Source: Mycobacterium sp. 1164985.4
GTDB taxonomy: Bacteria > Actinomycetota > Actinomycetes > Mycobacteriales > Mycobacteriaceae
Direction of reading: 5' to 3'
Assembly (NCBI RefSeq): GCF_001668575.1
Contig: NZ_LZMD01000021.1
Span: 62,001-126,000 of the forward strand
Length of the DNA: 64,000 bases
The notes below the pieces were generated by a model. It was not told where the DNA came from. It saw nothing but the letters and a program-made list of their open reading frames with translations, and did not search any database. How positions within the stretch are numbered: position 1 is the first letter of the stretch; each line of letters starts with the position of its first letter. Position numbers and translations under genes: made by a program. This document shows, one piece after another, positions 29,099 to 38,066 of this stretch.

Positions 29099-29926
29099 TT
29101 ACCGCTGGTAGTGCGGCGACTGCCGGCCGTTTCGCGACGGCGGTTGCCGCCTGGCGTCCGGGCGAGGAGGGGGTTGCTGCGGATAACGTGCGGCTTCGGG
29201 CCGTGGCGGAGCGTCGGGCGCCGGCTCCCCGCGGCCTGCCGCCGGGGTGAGTGGACGGCTCGGCGATCCGCTTCGCCGGGCCAACGCGCCCTGGCTGCTC
29301 TGGCTGGCCATCGCCTGCGGCGTCGGCGGCAGCACGCGCAGCAGATCGTTGAACTGACGCACGGTGCGCAGACCCTCGTCCCACTGCGCGCGGGTGCTGG
29401 TGACCGGCATCGAGACCAGCGTCCAGTGCTCCTCGTTCCACATGATCTCGGCGCAGTCCGGTGCGGTGTGGGCGAAGGTCACCATGCGCCGGTCGCACGC
29501 GCGCCGCGCCGCGTCGAGGTTGGTGGAGTACACCATCCGCGGGCCGATCGCGCCGAGCAGCCAGATGTCGTTCTCGCGCGGCTCCTTGATGCCCTTGAGC
29601 CGCAGGTCGACGACCACATTGGTGCCGACCTTGCGGTGCAGCGCGATCACCGTCGCGACGTCCTCGAGGTCGAAGATGAACACCGCCTCGCCGCGGATCT
29701 GGCCGAGCACGACGTTCTTGGCGCTGACGTCGCCGACGGTCGACATCACCCCGCGCTTCCAGCGCTTGACGATGTCGTGCGATTCGTGTTCGTAGTCGAA
29801 GCCGTGCGACTTCGCCCACGACTTGCGCCGGCGGCCCAGCCCGCGTCGACGGTCGATGTCGACATACAGCAGCACGGCCGCGCCGACGAAGCACAGCGCG
29901 GACAGCGTGAACCAAAGCGGGACCAT
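29099..29926 (-). CDS. ttfA: Trehalose monomycolate transport factor A
   Basis: A 275-residue membrane-anchored protein. The N-terminal helix spans residues 5-22 and is followed by a basic RRRGLGRRRKSW segment. A folded domain of about 180 residues contains NDIWLLGAIGPRMVYSTNLD and AEIMWNEEHWTLVSMPV. A Pro/Arg-rich disordered tail starts near residue 205. Position just before clpB and composition match Rv0383c, named TtfA, which works with MmpL3 to move trehalose monomycolate. The symbol rests on recall of the family and its position. Confidence 0.85.
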   Translation of the reverse strand: MVPLWFTLSALCFVGAAVLLYVDIDRRRGLGRRRKSWAKSHGFDYEHESHDIVKRWKRGVMSTVGDVSAKNVVLGQIRGEAVFIFDLEDVATVIALHRKVGTNVVVDLRLKGIKEPRENDIWLLGAIGPRMVYSTNLDAARRACDRRMVTFAHTAPDCAEIMWNEEHWTLVSMPVTSTRAQWDEGLRTVRQFNDLLRVLPPTPQAMASQSSQGALARRSGSPSRPLTPAAGRGEPAPDAPPRPEAARYPQQPPPRPDARRQPPSRNGRQSPHYQR

Positions 29927-30030
29927 TGCGTCCTAGCCTACTTGCAGGTAGCCCTCAAATCCGAACTCGAGCGGATCACAGCCCCATCACATAGCGTCCA
30001 ACGGCCCCGGGCCGGCCCGCGACGCCGCGC

Positions 30031-31368
30031 TCAGCCGCCGGGGAAGCTGGCCGCGGCCAACTCGAGGATCTCGGCGCGGTCCGCGGCCAGGATGAAACCC
30101 TCCTCGATCGTCTTGTCCAGCGCCGCGGTGAAACGTTCGAGGTAGTCGGCCCTGCCGCCGGGATAGAGCCTGCCCAACACCCCGTCGCCGAAGACCTCGC
30201 CCGAGCCGAAGATGAACGACATCGGACTCTCGTCGGGGGCGAGCCCCGAGAGGCGAGCGGTCGGCACGTCCACCCAGGGCGTGCGGACGCCGCCCCTGGC
30301 AAGACCGTTGGTGTCGAGTTCGGGCGTCACCGGGTCGGATCCGGTCAACGCGATCGGCGGTGCCGAGGGCGCGGGCCTGCCGGTGCGCACCCAGTCGTTC
30401 AGGTGGACGACCGCGGCCTGCAGCACATAGTGGTGCTGTGGCCCGAAGTTGATGTTGTACGAGAGCTTCGCGCCCATGAGCTCGTCGGTCGGCGCGAATG
30501 CCGCCGCGAGGTCGGCCAGCGGTGCACACCCGCTGTCCATGAAACTGCCGATGATCGTGTAGTTGTCCGCGTGGGCGGCGCCGGGTATCTCCCATGTCCG
30601 CAGCCGGTCGTGATCGGGTTGGCGCACAGCGTGATACCCCACCCGGAAGCCGCCGACCAGGTCGGTCTCGGTGATGAACGCCAGGACCGGGACGCGGGGG
30701 TCGGGCCGGAACGGGACGGCTTGCTGGGTTGACTCGTCCCCCTCGAACAGGTTCGCGCCATCCAGCGGCGCGCTGGTACCGAACCGCGAGTGCACGAGGA
30801 ATCCGTCGTACACGGCGGCGTCCGGATCGATCTCGTTGATGTAGGTCGACAGGAAGACGGCCGATTGCGACTCACCGACGCCGAGCACGGTCTGCGGGCG
30901 CAGCCCGTCGATGGCACCTTCGCGGACCAGGCGCCCCACCTGCGTGTAGATGTCGTAGGAGTACTCGTCTCCCGGATGATGCAATTGCGAATAGCGTTCG
31001 GGATCCTGTGTTTTCAGCGACATGTCGATGCCGACCAGGCTCGTGCCGCCCTCGACGCCGACCCGTTGGGCCGACACCCCCACGTAGGCGTAACCCGAGC
31101 GGGCGATCTCGCGATGCGCCATCGACCACACCGCGGGGGTATCCAACCCACCGCTGACGTTGAGCCATTCGACGATCACGGCGCCGTTGAACAGCGCGGG
31201 ATCGACCGGGACCAGGACCACGATGCGGGTGGTGTAGTCGGCCGTGGCGTCGGTCGCATACGACCTGGCGGTGTCGGAGACGAAGAACTCCTCGGCGCCG
31301 TAACCCAGCGTGGCCAGGTCGTAGGCGCCGAGGAGCAGGTTGGGCTTACCGGGAACGGATGTGATCAC
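30031..31368 (-). CDS. Alpha/beta-hydrolase domain protein (esterase-like)
   Basis: A 445-residue protein that looks like the 'alpha/beta hydrolase domain-containing' family. The nucleophile elbow is G-E-S-Q-S in TVLGVGESQSAVFLSTYIN, near residues 160-178, and a His near the end of the core, in IPGAAHAD, could complete the triad. No signal peptide is visible. It follows clpB after a strong terminator hairpin, so it is probably expressed separately. Substrate unknown. Confidence 0.82.
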   Translation of the reverse strand: MITSVPGKPNLLLGAYDLATLGYGAEEFFVSDTARSYATDATADYTTRIVVLVPVDPALFNGAVIVEWLNVSGGLDTPAVWSMAHREIARSGYAYVGVSAQRVGVEGGTSLVGIDMSLKTQDPERYSQLHHPGDEYSYDIYTQVGRLVREGAIDGLRPQTVLGVGESQSAVFLSTYINEIDPDAAVYDGFLVHSRFGTSAPLDGANLFEGDESTQQAVPFRPDPRVPVLAFITETDLVGGFRVGYHAVRQPDHDRLRTWEIPGAAHADNYTIIGSFMDSGCAPLADLAAAFAPTDELMGAKLSYNINFGPQHHYVLQAAVVHLNDWVRTGRPAPSAPPIALTGSDPVTPELDTNGLARGGVRTPWVDVPTARLSGLAPDESPMSFIFGSGEVFGDGVLGRLYPGGRADYLERFTAALDKTIEEGFILAADRAEILELAAASFPGG

Positions 31369-31384
31369 GTCCCCATCTTGCGGC

Positions 31385-31426
31385 TTCGGCGTGCTCGTTC
31401 ACGTCAAAGCGAACGAGCACGCCGAA
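31385..31426. terminator. Terminator hairpin downstream of clpB
   Basis: The arms TTCGGCGTGCTCGTTC (31385-31400) and GAACGAGCACGCCGAA (31411-31426) form a perfect 16-bp stem with a 10-base loop. It lies 8 bp past the clpB stop. No U-run follows. The outer word GATTTCGGxGxGCT is shared with the 20787-20841 hairpin. Confidence 0.82.
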
Positions 31427-31434
31427 ATCCCTTC

Positions 31435-33981
31435 TCAGCCGAGGACCAGCGAGTCGCCGTCCGGGCTGACGTTGACGGGGACGATGTCGCCGTCGTGCAC
31501 GTCGCCGGCCAGGAGCAGCTTGGCCAGCTGGTCGCCGATGGCCTGCTGGATCAACCGGCGCAGCGGGCGGGCGCCGTACTGCGGGTCGAATCCGCGCTGT
31601 GCCAACCACCGCTTCGCGGGCAGCGACACCTCCAGGGTGAGGCGTCGCTGCGCCAGCCGTTTGGCCAGCTGCTCGAGCTGGATGTCGACGATGTGGACCA
31701 GCTCTTCGGGGTTGAGCCCGTCGAACACGATCACGTCGTCGAGGCGGTTGATGAACTCGGGTTTGAAGGCCGCGCGCACCGCCGCCATCACCTGCTCCTC
31801 GGTCCCGCCCGCGCCCAGGTTGGACGTCAGGATCAGGATCGTGTTGCGGAAGTCGACCGTACGGCCCTGCCCGTCGGTCAGCCTGCCCTCGTCGAGCACC
31901 TGCAGCAGCACGTCGAACACGTCCGGGTGAGCCTTTTCGATCTCGTCGAACAGGATCACCGTGTACGGACGCCGGCGCACCGCCTCGGTCAGCTGACCGC
32001 CCTGGTCGTAACCGACGTAGCCCGGAGGCGCACCGACCAGGCGGGCCACCGAGTGCTTCTCGGCATACTCGCTCATGTCGATGCGGACCATTGCCCGCTC
32101 GTCGTCGAACAAGAACTCCGCCAGCGCCTTGGCCAGCTCGGTCTTACCGACACCGGTCGGGCCGAGGAACATGAACGAGCCCGTGGGCCGGTTCGGATCG
32201 GCGACACCGGCGCGGCTGCGGCGCACCGCATCCGAAACCGCCTGCACCGCCTTTTTCTGGCCGACGACGCGCTTGCCGAGCTCGTCTTCCATCCGCAGCA
32301 GCTTGGCCGTCTCGCCCTCGAGCATCCGGCCCGCCGGGATACCGGTCCACGCCTCCACCACCTCGGCGATGTCGTCGGGCCCGACCTCCTCCTTGAGCAT
32401 CAGATCCTCGCGAGCTTCGGCGTGGGGCAGCGCGGCGTCGAGTTTCTTCTCGACCTCCGGAATGCGGCCGTACCGCAGTTCGGCGGCCTTCTCCAGGTTG
32501 CCGTCGCGTTCGGCCCGGTCGGCCTCGCCGCGCAGCGCCTCGAGCTGCTCCTTGAGCTCGCGGACCACGTCGATCGCGTTCTTCTCGTTCTGCCAGCGGG
32601 TGGTCAATTCCGCGAGCTTCTCCTTGTGGTCGGCGAGCTCGGCGCGCAGCTTCTCGAGGCGCTCCTTGGAGGCGGCGTCCTCTTCCTTGGCCAGCGCCAT
32701 CTCCTCGATCTCCAGCCGGCGGACCAGCCGTTCGACCTCGTCGATCTCGACCGGCCGCGAGTCGATCTCCATGCGCAGCCGCGACGCGGCCTCGTCGACC
32801 AGGTCGATCGCCTTGTCGGGCAGGAAACGGGCTGTGATGTAGCGGTCGGACAGCGTCGCCGCCGCCACCAGCGCGGAGTCGGTGATGCGCACACCATGGT
32901 GCACCTCGTAGCGGTCCTTCAGCCCGCGCAGGATGCCGACGGTGTCCTCCACCGACGGCTCACCGACGAACACCTGCTGGAAACGTCGTTCCAGCGCGGC
33001 GTCCTTCTCGATGTACTTGCGGTACTCGTCGAGCGTCGTGGCACCGACCAGGCGCAGCTCGCCGCGGGCCAGCATCGGCTTGATCATGTTGCCTGCGTCC
33101 ATCGACCCTTCGCCGGTCGCGCCCGCACCCACGATCGTGTGCAGCTCGTCGATGAACGTGATGATCTGGCCGGCCGAGTTCTTGATGTCGTCGAGCACGG
33201 CCTTGAGCCGCTCCTCGAACTCGCCGCGGTACTTCGAGCCGGCGACCATCGAGCCCAGATCCAAGCTGACGACGGTCTTGTCGCGCAGGCTTTCCGGCAC
33301 GTCGCCGGCCACGATGCGCTGGGCCAGGCCCTCGACGATCGCGGTCTTACCCACGCCGGGTTCACCGATCAGCACCGGGTTGTTCTTGGTGCGCCTCGAC
33401 AGCACCTGCACGACACGACGAATCTCGTTGTCCCGGCCGATGACCGGGTCGAGCTTGCCCTCCCGCGCGCGGGCGGTCAGATCGGTCGAGTACTTCTCCA
33501 GCGCCTGGTAGGTCCCCTCGGGGTCCGGGCTGGTGACACGGGCACTGCCGCGCACCTTGACGAACGCCTCGCGCAGGGCCTGCGGGGAGGCGCCGTGGCC
33601 GGTCAACACCTTCGCGGTGTCGGAGTCGCCAGTGGCCAGGCCGACCATCAGGTGTTCGGTCGAGACGTACTCGTCGTCCATCTCGGTCGCGAGGTTCTGG
33701 GCGGCGGTGATCGCGGCCAGTGCCTGCGGAGAGAGCTGCGGCTGGGAGGCCGCGCCGCTGGCGCTGGGCAGTCGGTCGAGGAGCCGCTGCGTCTCCGCGC
33801 GAATGGTCGCGGGTTCAACGCCGACGGCCTCGAGAAGGGGTGCGGCAATGCCGTCGTTCTGCGTCAGCAGTGCCATCAACAGGTGGGCGGGGGTGATCTG
33901 CGGGTTGCCCGCGGCCGTGGCGGCCTGCAACGACGCGGTCAGCGCCGCCTGAGTTTTGGTCGTCGGGTTGAACGAGTCCAC
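31435..33981 (-). CDS. clpB: ClpB disaggregase chaperone
   Basis: An 848-residue Hsp100 ATPase that works with DnaK to rescue aggregated proteins. It has an N-terminal Clp domain (1-150), a first AAA+ domain with Walker [10 protein letters not shown] (near 205), the long coiled-coil middle domain (about 410-530), and a second AAA+ domain with GPTGVGKTE (near 605). The GTG 33981 start has a GGGAGGG ribosome site. A HAIR operator lies 69 bp upstream, indicating HspR repression. Confidence 0.97.
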   Translation of the reverse strand: MDSFNPTTKTQAALTASLQAATAAGNPQITPAHLLMALLTQNDGIAAPLLEAVGVEPATIRAETQRLLDRLPSASGAASQPQLSPQALAAITAAQNLATEMDDEYVSTEHLMVGLATGDSDTAKVLTGHGASPQALREAFVKVRGSARVTSPDPEGTYQALEKYSTDLTARAREGKLDPVIGRDNEIRRVVQVLSRRTKNNPVLIGEPGVGKTAIVEGLAQRIVAGDVPESLRDKTVVSLDLGSMVAGSKYRGEFEERLKAVLDDIKNSAGQIITFIDELHTIVGAGATGEGSMDAGNMIKPMLARGELRLVGATTLDEYRKYIEKDAALERRFQQVFVGEPSVEDTVGILRGLKDRYEVHHGVRITDSALVAAATLSDRYITARFLPDKAIDLVDEAASRLRMEIDSRPVEIDEVERLVRRLEIEEMALAKEEDAASKERLEKLRAELADHKEKLAELTTRWQNEKNAIDVVRELKEQLEALRGEADRAERDGNLEKAAELRYGRIPEVEKKLDAALPHAEAREDLMLKEEVGPDDIAEVVEAWTGIPAGRMLEGETAKLLRMEDELGKRVVGQKKAVQAVSDAVRRSRAGVADPNRPTGSFMFLGPTGVGKTELAKALAEFLFDDERAMVRIDMSEYAEKHSVARLVGAPPGYVGYDQGGQLTEAVRRRPYTVILFDEIEKAHPDVFDVLLQVLDEGRLTDGQGRTVDFRNTILILTSNLGAGGTEEQVMAAVRAAFKPEFINRLDDVIVFDGLNPEELVHIVDIQLEQLAKRLAQRRLTLEVSLPAKRWLAQRGFDPQYGARPLRRLIQQAIGDQLAKLLLAGDVHDGDIVPVNVSPDGDSLVLG

Positions 33982-34049
33982 GACACCCTCCCTTTCTTAG
34001 GTACGTGAGCTTGGCAAAAATGCTTGTCGCATAGATCAACGTCGTCAAT

Positions 34050-34070
34050 CTTGAGTCTGTTCCGCTCAAG
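34050..34070. promoter_or_regulatory. HAIR operator (HspR-binding site) upstream of clpB
   Basis: CTTGAGT (34050-34056), seven bases, then GCTCAAG (34064-34070). This matches the HAIR consensus CTTGAGT-N7-ACTCAAG at 13 of 14 positions. It lies upstream of the clpB start and also within 110 bp of the divergent secreted-protein gene. HspR is encoded at 40284-40688 in this window. Confidence 0.9.
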
Positions 34071-34173
34071 TCTAATCAAATTCTCCCGCCTCCCGCACGC
34101 ACTTCTCGAGAGGCCGTACAACACGCCGCGCAGCTGTCACAACTTTCACAGCTGTATCAGCGAGGCTGGACGC

Positions 34174-34593
34174 ATGCGTCGGCTTGTCGCGATACTCGCG
34201 GGCTTCGCGGTGAGTCTGAGCGGGGTCGCACCGACGGCGTCGGCCGTTCCCGCGGCCTCGGTCAGCGACGAGGATCAGGTCCGGGCCGTACTCGACGGGA
34301 TGAACGGCGCCTACAACCGCGAGGACTTCGCATCGTTCGCCGCGCACGTCTGCGCGCCGATGCGCCTGTCCGCGGGCTTCGCGGCCGAGTGGTACGCCAA
34401 CCGGCGGGCCGACGGTCCGACGCAGATCACCGTGAGCTCGGTGAGGGTCGCCGGCGAGCCCAGCCTGACGGCCGCGGCCACCGTTCGGTTCGCGGCCGCC
34501 AACAAAGCCGAGGCCAAGATCTTCGACATCGACTTCCTGCGCGAAGGCAGCGAGTGGAAGGCCTGCCGGTACCACCCGGCGCGAGCCATCTGA
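34174..34593 (+). CDS. Secreted NTF2-like/Rv0361-like protein
   Basis: A 139-residue protein with a clear signal peptide (MRRLVAILAGFAVSLSG to about residue 28, cleavage near ASA). The mature domain begins VSDEDQVRAVLDGMNGAYNR and has a cysteine in AAHVCAP and a C-terminal FLREGSEWKACRYH. This is the same layout as the proteins at 8056 and 19952, and suggests a secreted NTF2-like fold with one disulfide. ATG 34174 is favoured because the signal peptide starts there. It ends 2 bp before the next gene. Function unknown. Confidence 0.8.
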   Translation: MRRLVAILAGFAVSLSGVAPTASAVPAASVSDEDQVRAVLDGMNGAYNREDFASFAAHVCAPMRLSAGFAAEWYANRRADGPTQITVSSVRVAGEPSLTAAATVRFAAANKAEAKIFDIDFLREGSEWKACRYHPARAI

Positions 34594-34595
34594 TC

Positions 34596-35546
34596 GTGAC
34601 GGATGGCGACACCGCCGCGACGGTCATCATCGGCCAGCGGGTCCGTGCCGGTAAGGATGCGGCGTTCGAACGGTGGCAGCAGGACCTCAACCGCGAGGCT
34701 TCCCGATACACCGGCTTCCTCGGCGCCGAAATCCGCTCGCCCACCGCCGTTCAGCCGGAATGGGTGGTGATCTATCGCTTCGATTCGACCGCCCATCTTC
34801 AAGCGTGGATCAACAGCGCCACGCGGCAGAGCCGGCTGACCGCGGGTGCGGAGCTCTTCGACGGCCCGGCCACCCAACAGGTCGTCGGCGGCCGCGCCGC
34901 AGACAGCGATGCGCTGGTGACCGTCGTCGTCAGCCACCGGGTCCGCGCCGATCAGGTAGATGAGTTTCTCGCTTGGCAGGACCGGCTTCGCCTGGCCGAG
35001 AACGAGTTTCCCGGCTTCCGCGGCAGCGAGCTGTTCCGCCCGGTGGCCGGAGTTCAGGATGAGTGGACCGCCATGTACCGCTACGACACCGCAGCGGACC
35101 TCGACCGGTGGTTGGTCTCGAAGAAGCGTCGCGACCTCCTCGCCGAGGGCGAGCAGTTCTCCGATTTCAATCTGCGCACCATCGACCACTCCTTCGGGAG
35201 CTGGTTCGCCTTCGACGAGCATGGCAAGCAGGCCCCACCACCGACGAACCTCAAGACGTCCATCGCGGTGTGGGTCGGGCTGTACCCGACAGTCATGCTG
35301 CTCACCATCGCGCTGTCGCCGCTGAGGCTGCCGCTGTGGTTGAACATGCTCGTCGGAAACCTGTTGTCGAGCCTGCTGATCAGCTTCATCGTCATGCCCT
35401 ACTACGTGAACCCGCTGCTGAAGCACTGGTTGCGCCCACCGCCGAACGTGCCCGTCGCACGGACCAACCTTCGGGGCGTCGGCACCATCGTCGTCGCGAT
35501 GTTGTTCTGGGCGCTGATATTCCACCTCGCGTCGGTCGTCTTCTGA
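34596..35546 (+). CDS. Double ABM-domain membrane protein
   Basis: A 316-residue protein with two consecutive antibiotic-biosynthesis-monooxygenase-like domains (about residues 5-95 and 105-195). Both start with a V-I-I-G/V-V-V-S-x-x-V-R pattern and contain a RY(D/R)-type block (VIYRFDSTAHL, AMYRYDTAADL). These are followed by a C-terminal membrane region with about three helices (227-316). GTG 34596 lies 2 bp after the secreted NTF2-like gene, so the pair is probably co-translated. It may be an oxygenase or heme-like sensor at the membrane; function unknown. Confidence 0.8.
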   Translation: MTDGDTAATVIIGQRVRAGKDAAFERWQQDLNREASRYTGFLGAEIRSPTAVQPEWVVIYRFDSTAHLQAWINSATRQSRLTAGAELFDGPATQQVVGGRAADSDALVTVVVSHRVRADQVDEFLAWQDRLRLAENEFPGFRGSELFRPVAGVQDEWTAMYRYDTAADLDRWLVSKKRRDLLAEGEQFSDFNLRTIDHSFGSWFAFDEHGKQAPPPTNLKTSIAVWVGLYPTVMLLTIALSPLRLPLWLNMLVGNLLSSLLISFIVMPYYVNPLLKHWLRPPPNVPVARTNLRGVGTIVVAMLFWALIFHLASVVF

Positions 35547-35623
35547 GACGCCACTGAGTCAGGAAACAGCGACGCGCGGAGTGCATGCGGCGTAAGAACC
35601 GCCCCGGCAGCGGGCATTCCGCT

Positions 35624-36298
35624 ATGTTCGGCCTCGTGGACAAGGGATCGTTGCTCACCGAACTGATCCCGTTGGCGTTGGTGGTGGCGCTCTCACCGCT
35701 GTCGATCATCCCCGCGGTGCTGGTACTGCACACCGCGCGGCCCCGCCCGACGAGCCTGGCCTTTCTGGCCGGATGGCTGATCGGGTTGGCGGTGCTGACG
35801 AGCATCTTCCTTCAGGTGTCCAGCCTGCTGGGTGGCCGCGAGGGCCGACCACCGGGATGGGCGTCATGGCTGCGGATCGTGGTCGGCGCGGCGCTCATCG
35901 TGTTCGGGTCGTATCGCTGGTTCACCCGCAACAAGGCATCGCACAAGCCGCGCTGGATGGAGGGCGTGAGCACGCTGACCCCACTGCGCGCGGGCGGCAC
36001 CGCGATGCTCTTGACCGTCGCCAATCCGAAGGTCCTGTTCATCTGCGCCGCAGCGGGTTTGGCGATCGGAACCGCCGGCGGTCCCCGCGACGACTGGGTG
36101 GCCGTCGCCTGGTTCGTGATCGCGGCCGGTTCGACGGTCGCGCTGCCGATCCTGGCCTACGCGGTCTCCGGCGACCGACTCGACCAGCCGCTGGCCCGGC
36201 TCAAGGACTGGATGGACCGACAGCACGCCGTCCTCATCGCGGGCATCCTCGTCGTGATCGGTCTCATGGTGTTGTACAAGGGCATTCACGGGTTATGA
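35624..36298 (+). CDS. LysE/GAP (SfLAP)-like membrane transporter
   Basis: A protein of about 224 residues with six helices of the LysE/GAP type. Seen are ELIPLALVVALSPLSIIPAVL at the start, FLAGWLIGLAVLT, and TVANPKVLFICAAAGLAIG near residue 140. GAP-like proteins take part in glycolipid export in mycobacteria, but others export amino acids. The start is uncertain: ATG 35585, ATG 35624 or GTG 35636 are in frame. It converges with the TetR gene, overlapping by 6 bp. Confidence 0.78.
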   Translation: MFGLVDKGSLLTELIPLALVVALSPLSIIPAVLVLHTARPRPTSLAFLAGWLIGLAVLTSIFLQVSSLLGGREGRPPGWASWLRIVVGAALIVFGSYRWFTRNKASHKPRWMEGVSTLTPLRAGGTAMLLTVANPKVLFICAAAGLAIGTAGGPRDDWVAVAWFVIAAGSTVALPILAYAVSGDRLDQPLARLKDWMDRQHAVLIAGILVVIGLMVLYKGIHGL

Positions 36299-36940
36299 CC
36301 CGCCGAGCTCCGGCAGCCCGAGCTCCGCGGCGTCGGCCGTCAGGTACCGCGTCACCGTCGGCGCGAGCAGCCGAACCAGGTCGTCATCGGGCAGCGTCGC
36401 CAACGGCGGGATCTTCATGACGAAGCGCAGCACCGCGGTGCCCACGAGCTGACTCGCCGCCAGCAGCGCTCGCAGCCGGGCCTCTTCCCCTCCACCGAGC
36501 TCAGCAGACACCGCGCTCAGCACGTGATCCTGCATGAACCCGCGGAACGCCTCGTGCGCGTCGGGGTTCGAGGTGGCCGACTGCAACATCGCGACCATCG
36601 TCGGGCCCGACTCCGGTGACTGCCAGATCCGCAGGTACGTCCGCACCATGCGGGTGCCGATGTCGGGGTCGTCGTCCGGGCCGCCGGCGAGCGCGGAGAC
36701 CAGCGCACCGGGGGTGACGACGAGGTTGAGCGACTCGCGGAACAGCTGGGCCTTGGAGCCGAACAGATAGAGCACCATCGACGGGTCGACATGGGCGTCG
36801 CGGGCCACCGCACGCAGGGTCGTCTTCTCGTATCCCTCGGCACCGAAGCGCTTGCGCGCCGCCGCGAGCACCGCGTCGCGCGAAACCGGCTCGCCCTGTC
36901 GCCGGCCCCTGCGCCGGACTGTTTTGGCTGGTGACGCCAT
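36293..36940 (-). CDS. TetR-family transcriptional regulator
   Basis: A 215-residue TetR repressor. The N-terminal helix-turn-helix spans AVLAAARKRFGAEGYEKTTL and VARDAHVDPSMVLYLFGSK, at about residues 23-63, after a basic tail. The C-terminal domain should bind a small ligand. The gene is divergent from a membrane protein, and a palindrome (36955-36974) lies 15 bp upstream. Autorepression and control of the neighbour are likely. Confidence 0.9.
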   Translation of the reverse strand: MASPAKTVRRRGRRQGEPVSRDAVLAAARKRFGAEGYEKTTLRAVARDAHVDPSMVLYLFGSKAQLFRESLNLVVTPGALVSALAGGPDDDPDIGTRMVRTYLRIWQSPESGPTMVAMLQSATSNPDAHEAFRGFMQDHVLSAVSAELGGGEEARLRALLAASQLVGTAVLRFVMKIPPLATLPDDDLVRLLAPTVTRYLTADAAELGLPELGGS

Positions 36941-36954
36941 ACCACGAGGCTATC

Positions 36955-36974
36955 ATTTCAATGGGTGTTGAAAT
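36955..36974. promoter_or_regulatory. Putative TetR operator
   Basis: Perfect 7-bp inverted repeat ATTTCAA (36955-36961), TGGGTG, TTGAAAT (36968-36974) between the divergent TetR and membrane-protein genes. A weaker ATTCAACGTCGAAT palindrome at 37011-37024, just before the membrane-protein start, may be a second site. Confidence 0.6.
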
Positions 36975-37039
36975 TGTCACGACGCGGCGTTACTCTGCCC
37001 GTACGCAGAAATTCAACGTCGAATGAAAAGGTGCGGATC

Positions 37040-38050
37040 ATGACTACCGAAACCCCGGAAAGGGCCCCCCACCACGCTTCACCGGTTCACGAGCCCCCCG
37101 CCGCGGTACGCGCGACGGGCGTGGTCGTGGTGCTCACCGTCGTCATCGCGATCGTCGCGCTGGCCTTCGCGCTGCCCGCCGCTCGCAGCGGTCCACATAA
37201 CGTGCCGATCGGCGCGGCCGGACCGCAGGCGGCAAGTGGCCAGGTGGTGGCGACCCTGGACCAGCAGGCACCGGGGGCGTTCTCGGTCACCTACTACCCC
37301 GGGGCCGACGCCCTTCGCGAGGCGATCCGCAACCGCGACGTGTACGGCGGCATCGCGTTCGGGCCCGAGGGACCCACGCTGATGACCGCGACCGGCGCCA
37401 GCCCGATGGTCGCCCAGATGTTGTCCCAGATCGGCAACGGCATCGCGCAGAAGACCGGCACGCAGTTGCACGTCGAGGACCTGGCGCCCCCGACCGCCGA
37501 CGATCCGCGCGGCGCCGGCCTGGCCGCCTCTGCCCTGCCCATCACCCTCGCCGGGCTGCTGCCCGCGATCGCCTTGATGTTCGCGCTCAAGCGGGAGGTG
37601 TGGACCCGCTTCACCGCCGCCGTAATTTTCGCGGGCGTGGCCGGGCTGTCCATCGCCGCGCTGCTGCGCTGGGTGATGGGCTCGATCGAGGCGAACTTCT
37701 GGGGAGTCGCCGGTGCGCTGACGCTGGGTGCCCTGGCCATGGGGTTGACGCTTTTGGGCCTGGGGTCGCTGTTCGGGCGGGTCGGCCTCGCGCTGGGGGC
37801 GGCGCTCGCGCTGCTCGTCGGCAACCCGCTTTCGGGTCTGACCAGCGCCCCCGAAATGCTGCCGAGCGGGTGGGGCGAGTTCGGGCAGTTCATGCCTCAG
37901 GGCGCCAACGCCACCCTGCTGCGGTCGGCGGCCTTCTTCGACGGAGCAGGCGCCGCAGTACCGGTCCTCGTGCTGGCCTGCTGGACGGCCGTCGGAGTGG
38001 CGCTCATTGTGGTGGCGGCGCTTCGGCAGCGAAGGGTGACCCCCGGCTGA
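37040..38050 (+). CDS. ABC-2/YhgE-like membrane protein
   Basis: A 336-residue membrane protein. It has one helix near residue 25-45, an extracytoplasmic domain of about 140 residues including ALREAIRNRDVYGGIAFG, and then five or so helices. This layout resembles ABC-2 permeases of the YhgE/Pip or DUF3533 type, though no ATPase gene is adjacent. ATG 37040 is preferred over an upstream in-frame ATG at 36965 that would include the palindrome at 36968. It is divergent from TetR and probably under its control. Confidence 0.75.
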   Translation: MTTETPERAPHHASPVHEPPAAVRATGVVVVLTVVIAIVALAFALPAARSGPHNVPIGAAGPQAASGQVVATLDQQAPGAFSVTYYPGADALREAIRNRDVYGGIAFGPEGPTLMTATGASPMVAQMLSQIGNGIAQKTGTQLHVEDLAPPTADDPRGAGLAASALPITLAGLLPAIALMFALKREVWTRFTAAVIFAGVAGLSIAALLRWVMGSIEANFWGVAGALTLGALAMGLTLLGLGSLFGRVGLALGAALALLVGNPLSGLTSAPEMLPSGWGEFGQFMPQGANATLLRSAAFFDGAGAAVPVLVLACWTAVGVALIVVAALRQRRVTPG

Positions 38051-38066
38051 CATACACTCGGGCCGC

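Noticed and set aside
27797-30145. Plus-strand open frame of about 780 codons across the Rv0381c-like, SDR and ttfA genes
   Set aside because: It crosses three genes with clear homology on the other strand and has low-complexity shadow composition.
30790-34008. Long plus-strand open frame of about 1070 codons opposite clpB
   Set aside because: It is the antisense shadow of clpB and the hydrolase; composition is Arg/His/Gln-rich with no recognisable domain, typical of high-GC shadow frames.
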